Source: Mollicutes bacterium (GTDB lineage: Bacteria > Bacillota_I > Bacilli_A > RFN20 > CAG-826). From it: a stretch of DNA of 32,549 nt. The translations under genes were made by a program, and so were the position numbers. The notes beneath the pieces are model-generated. The model was not told where the DNA came from. It ran no database searches and worked only from the letters and a program-made list of their open reading frames with translations. Of the stretch, positions 24,564-32,549 are shown piece after piece; positions within the stretch are counted from its first letter, which is position 1, and every line of letters starts with the position of its first letter. The stretch covers positions 1 through 32,549 of the forward strand of contig JALEXS010000065.1 of NCBI GenBank assembly GCA_022780025.1, in the 5' to 3' direction.

Positions 24564-27110
24564 GTCTTGCTTAGTAAAATTAATAACACGCTCTTCTTCA
24601 CCTGTTTCAGATGAATCTAGATACCTTAAGGATAATTCTCCATTTGCTTGGAAATAAAAGCATAATTTATGCATTCCATAATTAATTATACCAGAGTAAG
24701 AACCTTCAGTAATGTAATCAAGTGTAATTGAATATTTCTCAAAATTAATAATTACATCTAGAATATAATCTTTTTCCTTTTTGTTCACTACAACATATGG
24801 AAAATTTATTTTGTCATCATTAATGATTAATTCTACACCATTATAACTATAACGATCTTTTTCCTTTTCAATAGATAAGGTTTTGTCGTTACAAATAATT
24901 TTATCGCAAAATCCACTCTCTAAAAGATAATCTAGACGCCTATTACAAATTATACCAAACTGCTCTAATGTTCCATCAAAATATAATTCTTCTAGATGAT
25001 AATTCTTTTCACTCAGCCTCCCTTCTGGACTAAAGCAAGAAAGTGTATTTGGTAAATGAACTTTCTTTAAAACATTTAAGTTAGGTAATTCTTTGCCTAA
25101 AGAAGTGACTGCACTCAGTTCAAATGATGTTACTTTTTTGCCTAAAATATGAGATGGAACATAAATCTCACTTTCCATTCCTAGATAAGTAAAAAGTCCT
25201 AAATTATTAAAATTATTATCTTTATCTCCAACATAGGAAATTGATTCATAATCTTCAAATATTTTATTTATAGATTGATCTTCGATTATAACTTCATAAC
25301 CATCTCTCTTTAATAATGAAACCCATGAAAAAATTGTTTCATTAACCTTTGTAGATATTTTAATATGTGCTTTCTTGTCAGCTGATCGATAATTAAAATA
25401 TTCTAATGTGGAAGGTAACTCTACTTCTACATTTTTATTTTCAGAATAATAGTCAAATTGAATAATATTTAAATCAAAACGTGTAACGCCTTCGTGGACC
25501 ACAATTTTTTCTATATTATCACAATGGAGTGATACATTATTATTACCATAAGCATTGTTATAAATATCAATGGTTTTAAGACCACTTAAAACACCTTTAA
25601 AATGAGCGTTTTCATTTGATGAATTAAGCGTAATTTTTGATACAATTTCTTCACCATCTTCAATAGTTACGGATTCAAAATCACCTTCTAAAACTAAATG
25701 TTTAATTGAATTATTACCAGCAAAAGACAATATTGCGTCATTAGTAACATTATGAACTTCGAGAAGTTCATAATTATAATTATAAGGACTATTTACAAAA
25801 TAATAGAAAATTCCACTCCTATCATCTTCAATTGGATAGTAATTTAATTTTAAGGTTTTAGCGTTAAGAATGGTCTTTGGGCAAAATGCTTCCCTACATC
25901 CTTTTGAAAAAGAATTAAATTTTAATAAATCTAGTTCTGTAACTTTTTGATCCATTATATATAGAAGTGCTGTTCCATCATAACTTGTTAAAAATGGTCC
26001 TTCAGTTTTAAAAAATGTAGAACCTGTTTCTATTTCAATTTTTTCTAAATAAATAAATTCTTTACCATTATTATCAACAACAAGACTTAAATTACTTACA
26101 TCAGTTATATTTCCGTATTTGTCTTTAACACCAATGACAGATTTAGGAATATAAAGTTCTTTTACGATAGTTTTTCCTACTATGCGAATAGAAAAGTGTT
26201 CTGTTAAATATTTGATGTTATTAGGGATTACTACTCTTTCTTCATCTTTAGCAACATACATTTCAGCAACGCCATTATGTTCTAAGATTCCGAGAGTTTC
26301 AACACCAGCATTGCTCCCTGGCCATAATCTATTTATAATTTCTTGAGCTTCATGTTCTGAAATTACAAATTGTGAATCTCTTTCTAAAACTCTAAAATCT
26401 TCCTTATTAATGATTTCAAAACCATTTTTGATTTTTTCACGAACTCCGCCAATCAATGTTTTATTTCTATAAATTCGATCTGCTAAATGCGCATTATGAT
26501 AACGAATTTCATATGATTCAGTTGTTTTATAATATTCAATAAAAGTTAATGTACTATCGCCATAAAAAGCCCATTCTGTATTTCCTGAGTCAGTAATTTG
26601 AAACCCACTAAAAGTATAATCATTTTCATTATTATAAGTGACATCAAAATACATATAATATGTGTCATTATCAAAGCCTAAATTACTAGGAATATAAATA
26701 TAAGTTGATGTTTCATTTCCATTATTAGTTACTTTCACGTAACCATCATCTTTATAGCGAGTAATTACATTATAGAAATTAGATTGTTTTCTATACTTTA
26801 CTAATCCATCTCCAACAATTACTGGAATATACATGGATTGTTCAAATGCATTAGCGATATCAATTCCGGTTTGAATATAATCACCACTATTATTGAGCAT
26901 ATCAATAATTTCGTTTTTATTTTCAAAAGAACGTTTCTCTCTTTTAATATTCTTTCTCGATCTTTGTTGATTATCATTTTGAATAAAATCCTTAAAGATT
27001 TGATTCATTTTAGCTGAAAATTCTTCATATTCTTTATTTTTTAATCCACCACAAGAAGATAGAAGCATAACAAATAAAGCATTAAATATTATGGCATGTT
27101 TTAATTTCAT
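24561..27110 (-). CDS. large lipoprotein with degenerate LRR (BspA-like) repeats
   Basis: MKLKHAIIFNALFVMLLSSCGG lipobox; segments such as NNIKYLTEHFSIRIVGKTIVKELYIPKSVIGV and NLNVLKKVHLPNTLSCF; start moved to ATG with AGGGAG SD. Confidence 0.72.
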   Translation of the reverse strand: MKLKHAIIFNALFVMLLSSCGGLKNKEYEEFSAKMNQIFKDFIQNDNQQRSRKNIKREKRSFENKNEIIDMLNNSGDYIQTGIDIANAFEQSMYIPVIVGDGLVKYRKQSNFYNVITRYKDDGYVKVTNNGNETSTYIYIPSNLGFDNDTYYMYFDVTYNNENDYTFSGFQITDSGNTEWAFYGDSTLTFIEYYKTTESYEIRYHNAHLADRIYRNKTLIGGVREKIKNGFEIINKEDFRVLERDSQFVISEHEAQEIINRLWPGSNAGVETLGILEHNGVAEMYVAKDEERVVIPNNIKYLTEHFSIRIVGKTIVKELYIPKSVIGVKDKYGNITDVSNLSLVVDNNGKEFIYLEKIEIETGSTFFKTEGPFLTSYDGTALLYIMDQKVTELDLLKFNSFSKGCREAFCPKTILNAKTLKLNYYPIEDDRSGIFYYFVNSPYNYNYELLEVHNVTNDAILSFAGNNSIKHLVLEGDFESVTIEDGEEIVSKITLNSSNENAHFKGVLSGLKTIDIYNNAYGNNNVSLHCDNIEKIVVHEGVTRFDLNIIQFDYYSENKNVEVELPSTLEYFNYRSADKKAHIKISTKVNETIFSWVSLLKRDGYEVIIEDQSINKIFEDYESISYVGDKDNNFNNLGLFTYLGMESEIYVPSHILGKKVTSFELSAVTSLGKELPNLNVLKKVHLPNTLSCFSPEGRLSEKNYHLEELYFDGTLEQFGIICNRRLDYLLESGFCDKIICNDKTLSIEKEKDRYSYNGVELIINDDKINFPYVVVNKKEKDYILDVIINFEKYSITLDYITEGSYSGIINYGMHKLCFYFQANGELSLRYLDSSETGEEERVINFTKQD

Positions 27111-27372
27111 AGTATTTCTCCCTAGCATTAACTTTTCTTAAGCTAATTGAATGATAACATGAATTGGAAGTTTTTGCTCTAAGTTATAATAAAAAGATTA
27201 AAATTTCGGACATTATTTGACAGGATCATTGCAATAAAGGATATTTTAAGCAACAAATTCACCCTTAACGATTCACATTAGTGAAAAAATTCTGTGTAGA
27301 AAAGTAAAAAACGTGTCCTCTAGTGCATCAAATAATTCGCCAAGTAACAATACTATCTAGCTCTTTTTATTT

Positions 27373-27454
27373 TTCGCAAAAGTTATATAGTTTTTGCGAA
27401 TTTTTTTCATTTTAAATTGATATTTCTTCCTAAAAGTTATATAAAAATTGCGAA
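27373..27454 (+). promoter_or_regulatory. two 28-bp operator-like elements around the abiE promoter
   Basis: TTCGCAAAAGTTATATAGTTTTTGCGAA (27373-27400) and TTCCTAAAAGTTATATAAAAATTGCGAA (27427-27454); TTGATA (27417-27422) N17 TATAAA (27440-27445). Confidence 0.75.
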
Positions 27455-27466
27455 GAGGTGTTATTT

Positions 27467-28069
27467 ATGTGTACTAGAAATTTAATATATGAACGCATTA
27501 CAAATTCATCATTTAAGGCTTTTACATCAGCTGATTTTTTAGATTTAGATAATTATAAGAATATTAGTAAAGCTTTAGAAACATTAGAAGATACTGGTTT
27601 TTTATCTCGTGCAAAACGCGGTATTTATTATCAATATAAAAAAAATGAACTGTTTGGATTTATTGAACCACCAAACATTGATGAGGTAGCTAAAGCAATT
27701 GCAAGACAATATAATTACAATATTGTTCCTTCTTCTAACCATGCTTTAAATATCATTGGTATTTCTACACAAGTTCCATCTTCTTATACTTACATAACTG
27801 ATGGTCCTTATAATGAATATCAAATTGGAAAAATTACAATCAAATTTAAACATGCAACTTCTAAAGAAATTAATGGTTTAAGATATAAAAATCTTATTGC
27901 TATTCAAGCTATTAAAGCATTAGGTAAAGAAAATATTACTGATGATATTAAGTTAAAAATACTTAACTTCTTAGATGAAGATGATATTTCAGAAATTAAG
28001 AATAATACAATTAAAATCACTGCTTGGATTTATGATTTATTTAAATCTATTATTGGAGATAAAAACTAA
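27467..28069 (+). CDS. AbiEi-type antitoxin/regulator (DUF6088-like)
   Basis: N-terminal winged-helix region FTSADFLDLDNYKNISKALETLEDTGFLSRAKRGIYY; directly followed by AbiEii NTase; start moved from GTG 27458 to ATG 27467 after SD GAAGAGGTG. Confidence 0.82.
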   Translation: MCTRNLIYERITNSSFKAFTSADFLDLDNYKNISKALETLEDTGFLSRAKRGIYYQYKKNELFGFIEPPNIDEVAKAIARQYNYNIVPSSNHALNIIGISTQVPSSYTYITDGPYNEYQIGKITIKFKHATSKEINGLRYKNLIAIQAIKALGKENITDDIKLKILNFLDEDDISEIKNNTIKITAWIYDLFKSIIGDKN

Positions 28070-29073
28070 TGTATAACATTGCCAACTTATCTAATAAAGA
28101 TAGAAATGCTCTATTTTCTAAATATGAAAATGACTTTGGAATAAATAAAGCTATCGTTGAAAAAGATTTTTGGGTTACTTTCCTTTTAGACTATTTGTTT
28201 CACAAATCAAAATTTAAGGACTATTTTATCTTTAAAGGTGGTACTTCCCTTTCAAAATGCTTTAATCTAATTTCTAGATTTTCTGAAGATATTGATCTTA
28301 TATTAAAATGGAATTATCTAACAGATGATGATCCTAACAATGAACGTTCTAACACTAAACAATTAAAATACAATGAAGAAATCAATCGTTTAGCTTAAGA
28401 ATTCTTAAAGAACGAATTCGTTCCTACTTTAAGCAATGAGCTAAAAGAATTAATTAATGATGATTTCAAACTTGAAATTAATCCGCTTGAACCCCAAACT
28501 GTGAATTTTTCCTACCCAAGACTTTTTAATGCTAGTGATGCCAGAATATTACAATACATCAAACTTGAAATTGGTCCACTAGCTGCTTTAACTCCAACAG
28601 AGATTACTACTATTTCTCCCCTAATAAAGGATTTAAATCTTCCTTTATTAACTTATGATTCAACTTCTATTGAAACAGTAAGCGTAATTAGAACATTTTG
28701 GGAAAAAGTTACAAGATTGCACCAAGAAGCTCATCGACCAGAAACCACTCAAATGCCTTCTAGATATTCTAGGCATTACTACGACATCTATTGCATAGGT
28801 CATTCTAAGTACAAAGATTTAGCACTTGCTGATCTAAAGTTACTTAAAACCGTAGCGTCATTTAAGAAAAAATTCTATCCTAGAAATTGGGCAAAATATG
28901 ATGAAGCATACCCTACAACTCTCAAACTTTTACCTCCAAAATATAGATATAAAGATTTAGAGGATGATTATATAAGTATGCAGGAAATGATTTACAAAGG
29001 TGCACCAACTTTTTCTGAAATAATGAATTATATCAAACAACTTGAGAATGAAATTAATTCTCTAATTAAATAA
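28069..29073 (+). pseudogene. AbiEii/AbiGii-type nucleotidyltransferase toxin interrupted by one in-frame TAA
   Basis: KGGTSLSKCFNLISRFSEDIDLI NTase motif; TAA at 28396-28398; same frame continues EFLKNEFVPTLSNELKELINDDFKLEINPLEPQTVNFSYPRLF... to 29073 with no other stop. Confidence 0.88.
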
Positions 29074-29109
29074 CTATTTAGATTAGAGTCCTTATTTAGG
29101 GCTCTTTTC

Positions 29110-29144
29110 ATTCGCAAAAATTATATTATATTTGCGAAAAGATA
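29110..29144. repeat. 35-bp dispersed repeat, copy 2
   Basis: identical to 23051-23085; similarity extends with TGCTTAAATTAGCCTTGTTCTAAAATG (22/27 match to the DUF4143 operator repeat). Confidence 0.9.
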
Positions 29145-29189
29145 TTTTTTATTTTAGACCAATGCTTAAATTAGCCTTGTTCTAAAATG

Positions 29190-29420
29190 ATAAGGTCATA
29201 ATAAATAGTATCAATTAAGTCATCGCGAAACTGAAATATATTAACATGGATAATTTTATTATTTGATAAGTTACTTTGTTCAATAATCGGCAATGTAACT
29301 GATATTCCCTTAATTACTTAACGTCTAAACAATTTAAGGAACTAGTTTTCCACTTAAATTAACAAAAGTGTCTGCTTTCTATTGACCCGTTCAAAAAGAC
29401 CACCAATTAAGGCAGTCCTA
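29190..29420 (-). pseudogene. possible relic of a type I restriction specificity subunit (hsdS)
   Basis: minus-strand fragments GGLFERVNRK and, in another frame, ISVTLPIIEQ...NIFQFRDDLI resembling HsdS conserved regions; interrupted by stops. Confidence 0.25.
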
Positions 29421-29440
29421 TACGAAATTCAATCTATAAT

Positions 29441-30490
29441 TTATCTTTTATAAATATACCTAGTATTACGAGCAGTTCCAATTTTTTCAACAACTCCGCT
29501 TTTTACAAGCTTCCCTAAAACACTCTCAATAGTAGTGACGCTTACATCTGGTAATACTTTATATATATCTGCTTTAGATAATGGAGTAATGCTGTTTTTC
29601 AATGTTTCTTCAATACGATTTGTCTTGGATAGTTTCTTACCATTGACAACACAGAATCTCATATCTAGTTCTCTATAGCAACGAAGAAGCGTAAATATAA
29701 AGTTCTCTGCAAAAGCAAAATAATCATTTTCGTTAAGCTCCCATCCCTTTGATGAGATTCTTAGTGCTTCATAGTAAAGATCTTTATATTTATTGATCTG
29801 TTCCTCGTACGAAATATATTTAACTACGTCATATCCTTCTTTATATAAAAGCAATAAAGATAAAAGTCTACTCATTCTACCATTTCCATCAGAGAAAGGA
29901 TGTATACACAAAAAATCTAAAATAACACATGGGATAAGCAATAATGAATTGATGCCATAATCTTGTTTTGCTGATAAATAGGCGAGATAAAGTTGCTCCA
30001 TAGCTTTTGGTGTTTCTGCTGCTGGTGTCGGACGAAAACGAACGCTTCTATTACCATATGCATCAATTTCTAATATAACATTATCCGTTTCTTTGTATTT
30101 TCCACCATACTGATAGTTTGTATATGAGAGCAACATTGAGTGAAGGGACAATATAGTATTCTCTGAAAAATCTAATGTTTTATAATTCAAGTGTATTAGA
30201 TTGAGCGCATCTCTATAACCTGCAATCTCGGCTTCGTCATGATTTAAAGGCGCACTACTTTTATTAACGATATCTTGTATTCTGCTGTCGCTAGTTATTA
30301 TACCTTCAATAGCATTTGAACTTTTAACTGACTGTACCTTTGCTATCTTTTCTAATTCATTAAATGCATCAGTGTAGATTCTTTGTCTATCCAATGCTTT
30401 ATTTTTCAATTCTCCAATAGACAATGATAACGTGATAAATTTAGATGGTATGTTGGCATTTTTTAAAAACGAATAATCAAACTTATGCAT
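29441..30490 (-). CDS. Fic family protein (Fic-2), C-terminal winged-helix region
   Basis: HPFSDGNGRMSR; inhibitory-type SNAIEG; C-terminal LSKADIYKVLPDVSVTTIESVLGKLVKSGVVEKIG; AGGAGG SD. Confidence 0.93.
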   Translation of the reverse strand: MHKFDYSFLKNANIPSKFITLSLSIGELKNKALDRQRIYTDAFNELEKIAKVQSVKSSNAIEGIITSDSRIQDIVNKSSAPLNHDEAEIAGYRDALNLIHLNYKTLDFSENTILSLHSMLLSYTNYQYGGKYKETDNVILEIDAYGNRSVRFRPTPAAETPKAMEQLYLAYLSAKQDYGINSLLLIPCVILDFLCIHPFSDGNGRMSRLLSLLLLYKEGYDVVKYISYEEQINKYKDLYYEALRISSKGWELNENDYFAFAENFIFTLLRCYRELDMRFCVVNGKKLSKTNRIEETLKNSITPLSKADIYKVLPDVSVTTIESVLGKLVKSGVVEKIGTARNTRYIYKR

Positions 30491-30512
30491 ATATTCCTCC
30501 TAATGTGCATAT

Positions 30513-30609
30513 ATTTTATCAAATAATATGCAGATTTTCAACTATTTTAACACATCATCTGCATACTTTTTATATTTTTATATGCATTAAAATTACTTAA
30601 TATGCAGAA
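30513..30609 (-). promoter_or_regulatory. fic-2 promoter with repeated TATGCAGAW elements
   Basis: minus strand TTGAAA (30536-30541) N17 TAAAAT (30513-30518); TATGCAGAT 30527-30535, ATCTGCATA 30557-30565, TATGCATTA 30581-30589, TATGCAGAA 30601-30609. Confidence 0.6.
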
Positions 30610-30768
30610 AGAGTCAAATCAATGATTCTATCGAATAAGTAATCAGTTTTTTTAAAAAATAACAAATCATATATATTTAAATTGCGTAATCCAAAAAAGT
30701 TATTAATTTATCAAATATAAAGGAATCGTTATTGTAGTTTTCTATACTCAATCTTTTCAATAAATAAA

Positions 30769-31698
30769 TTACAAATCAGCGTTAAGCAAAAATAAATAAT
30801 TATCCTCAGATTCTTCAACCAAATTTTTTATTATTTGTATAAAGTCTGAATAATCATATGTAGTATGAGCTTTGTCTAAAGCATCATAATATTCAACTCT
30901 ATTTTCATTTTTAATTACTACAGGAGGATATCCATTTTTGATTAACTCAAAATTAAGTAAAAGCCTTGCTGTTCTTCCGTTGCCATCAACAAAAGGATGA
31001 ATTTTCACAAATTCACCATGAAGATAACATGCTCTTATGATAGGATGCAAATTTTCCCATTTTTTATAATTTTCCATTAATTTTTGCATTTCAAATGGCA
31101 CATTTAGATAAATTGGTGGAACATGTTTTGCACCACTAATAAATACATTCTCTTGACGATATTTACCAGCATTATGATTATCTATTTCTTTTAGTATTAA
31201 GTAATGGATTGCTTTTATATTATATTCGGTTATAGAATCATTTTTTGAAACAAGGTCTTCAATAAAATCGATTGCTTCTTTATGATTTATGGCTTCTAAA
31301 TGGTCTTTTAAAGGTTTTCCCTTAATTGTAATTCCATTTTCTAAAACAACCTTTGTTTCAGAAAGAGTTAAGGTGTTACCTTCAATTGCATTTGAATTAT
31401 AAGTCCATTCAATAACTAACTTATTTTTAAATTGCTCCTTCATTAAATTTGAAAAAGGCCTAAATGAGTTTATTAAATCTTTTTTCTTATCAATTAGGTT
31501 AAAATCGATAGCGTTATAAAAAATCTTTTCAGTATTTTTGTATCTTTTATCTATTGGTTTTGTTGCATCTATTGGTATTAACCAAGTTTTGCCTACTTTG
31601 ATTGCTCCCTCAATTCTACCTTCTGAACATAGAGTGCGTATTCTTCTTTCGTTTATTCCCCATTTTTCTACAAAATATTTTATTAACTTAAATTCCAA
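30769..31698 (-). CDS. HTH-Fic fusion protein (Fic-3)
   Basis: N-terminal MerR/excisionase-like HTH INERRIRTLCSEGRIEGAIKVGKTWLIP; SNAIEGN; HPFVDGNGRTAR; start moved to TTG at 31698 after SD GAGGTG because the ORF-track ATG overlaps the -35 box. Confidence 0.88.
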   Translation of the reverse strand: MEFKLIKYFVEKWGINERRIRTLCSEGRIEGAIKVGKTWLIPIDATKPIDKRYKNTEKIFYNAIDFNLIDKKKDLINSFRPFSNLMKEQFKNKLVIEWTYNSNAIEGNTLTLSETKVVLENGITIKGKPLKDHLEAINHKEAIDFIEDLVSKNDSITEYNIKAIHYLILKEIDNHNAGKYRQENVFISGAKHVPPIYLNVPFEMQKLMENYKKWENLHPIIRACYLHGEFVKIHPFVDGNGRTARLLLNFELIKNGYPPVVIKNENRVEYYDALDKAHTTYDYSDFIQIIKNLVEESEDNYLFLLNADL

Positions 31699-31719
31699 TT
31701 TAAATTCACCTCTTTTATT

Positions 31720-31790
31720 CCGTAATCGGCACAATGATATTATAAGTAAATCTACGTAATAAGTCAATACACTGCCGTTATCGGCATAAT
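31720..31790 (-). promoter_or_regulatory. fic-3 promoter flanked by two operator copies
   Basis: minus strand TTGACT (31762-31767) N17 TATAAT (31739-31744); CCGTAATCGGCACAAT 31720-31735 and CCGTTATCGGCATAAT 31775-31790. Confidence 0.75.
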
Positions 31791-31914
31791 ATAATCATAG
31801 TTAAAGGATATCAATATTATTAATTTCAATTTACATTTTAAAATTAATAATCGTTGTAAATTTTCAACGATTTATTCCATTATGTTCTCATCAGCTCTAG
31901 AAATTTCGGTTTAT

Positions 31915-32328
31915 CTATCCGCTTATAACGTTCCAATAACCATTTTTATTAGAACCAATTCTTTCTATTAGATTATTATTTGTTAAAAATCTAATAATAT
32001 TATCAATAGCAGTTTCGCTTATTCCTATAATTTTAGCTAATTCCGGCTTGGTGATATTTGGATTATGTCTCATTTCTGATAAAATCTTTTGTCTAGTTTC
32101 ATTTAATCCGTGTTTCCTAGTTACAGGATTTTTATCGCCAACCTTATCACCAATGTTATCACCAACTTTTCTAATATTATTAAAAGGGATTGTAACAACG
32201 ATTGAATTTTTTCTAAATTCAAAAGCATTTTCACTATAGTTTTCTATGATTTTAGGAACACCTCTACCGGATTTATCACTAATTCTTAATTGAGCGAAAA
32301 TTTCCGATAATTTTATATCAGTCTTTTC
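31915..32328 (-). pseudogene. 5'-truncated AlbA_2/RecG-like ATP-binding transcriptional regulator, C-terminal part
   Basis: minus frame EKTDIKLSEIFAQLRISDKSGRGVPKIIENYSENAFEFRKNSIVVTIPFNNIRKVGDNIGDKVGDK...KPELAKIIGISETAIDNIIRFLTNNNLIERIGSNKNGYWNVISG*; in-frame TAG at 32329-32331 and no N-terminus. Confidence 0.7.
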
Positions 32329-32413
32329 CTATGCTATAGTGCCGTCGATTTTTTTATTAAAATAAAATAAGAGTAATAAAAAAGCATTTACCATTTATAA
32401 ATGTATAAAAAAA

Positions 32414-32464
32414 GGGGCTGTTGAAAAACTGATTAATTAATCGGTTTCTAAATAACCCTTTTTT
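32414..32464 (+). terminator. imperfect long hairpin with T-run
   Basis: GGGGCTGTTGAAAAACTGATTAATTAATCGGTTTCTAAATAACCC then TTTTTT; poly-A on the other side gives bidirectional potential. Confidence 0.55.
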
Positions 32465-32483
32465 ATTGGAAATTTTTGAGTTT

Positions 32484-32507
32484 TTAAACATACTGAAGTA
32501 TGTTTAA
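32484..32507. repeat. inverted repeat
   Basis: TTAAACATACT GA AGTATGTTTAA, 11-bp arms. Confidence 0.7.
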
Positions 32508-32549
32508 TTTTTGTAAAATTTTTGATTAATTTTTTTACCTCTTTTTGAT

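Noticed and set aside
27130-27370. Intergenic ATTTCGGACATTATTTGACAGG... possibly IS debris
   Set aside because: No terminal repeats or transposase-like reading frame found by eye; unsupported.
31538-32239. + strand ORFs 31538-31759 and 32048-32239
   Set aside because: Antisense to Fic-3 and to the AlbA_2-type relic respectively.

Overview
Low-GC bacterial chromosome segment, most likely from an uncultured Firmicutes/Tenericutes-type Bacilli lineage (inferred from composition and gene content only). Positions 1-15.9 kb are mostly core genes: DUF1538 transporter-like protein, RluA-type pseudouridine synthase, SDR, mgsA, the pcrA-ligA-gatC-gatA-gatB cluster, three small membrane proteins, asnS and a Bax-inhibitor-1 protein. 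Positions 16.1-21.5 kb hold a four-gene lipoprotein operon: a three-module beta-repeat protein, two paralogous ~460 aa lipoproteins and a BspA-type leucine-rich-repeat protein. Positions 21.9-32.5 kb form an accessory island: three different HTH-containing Fic proteins, an AAA/DUF4143 ATPase, a second LRR-like lipoprotein, an AbiE-type toxin-antitoxin pair whose toxin carries one in-frame TAA, a possible hsdS relic, and a truncated AlbA_2-type regulator relic. The main non-annotated signals are: (i) the island genes carry gene-specific repeated or palindromic operator-like elements placed around recognisable promoters; (ii) an ~80 bp element upstream of the DUF4143 gene is repeated 6 kb away downstream of the AbiE pair; (iii) four first-of-transcript genes lack a Shine-Dalgarno and have a -10-like hexamer exactly 6 nt before the start codon, suggesting leaderless transcripts. 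All assignments come from reading the sequence; no database search was run.
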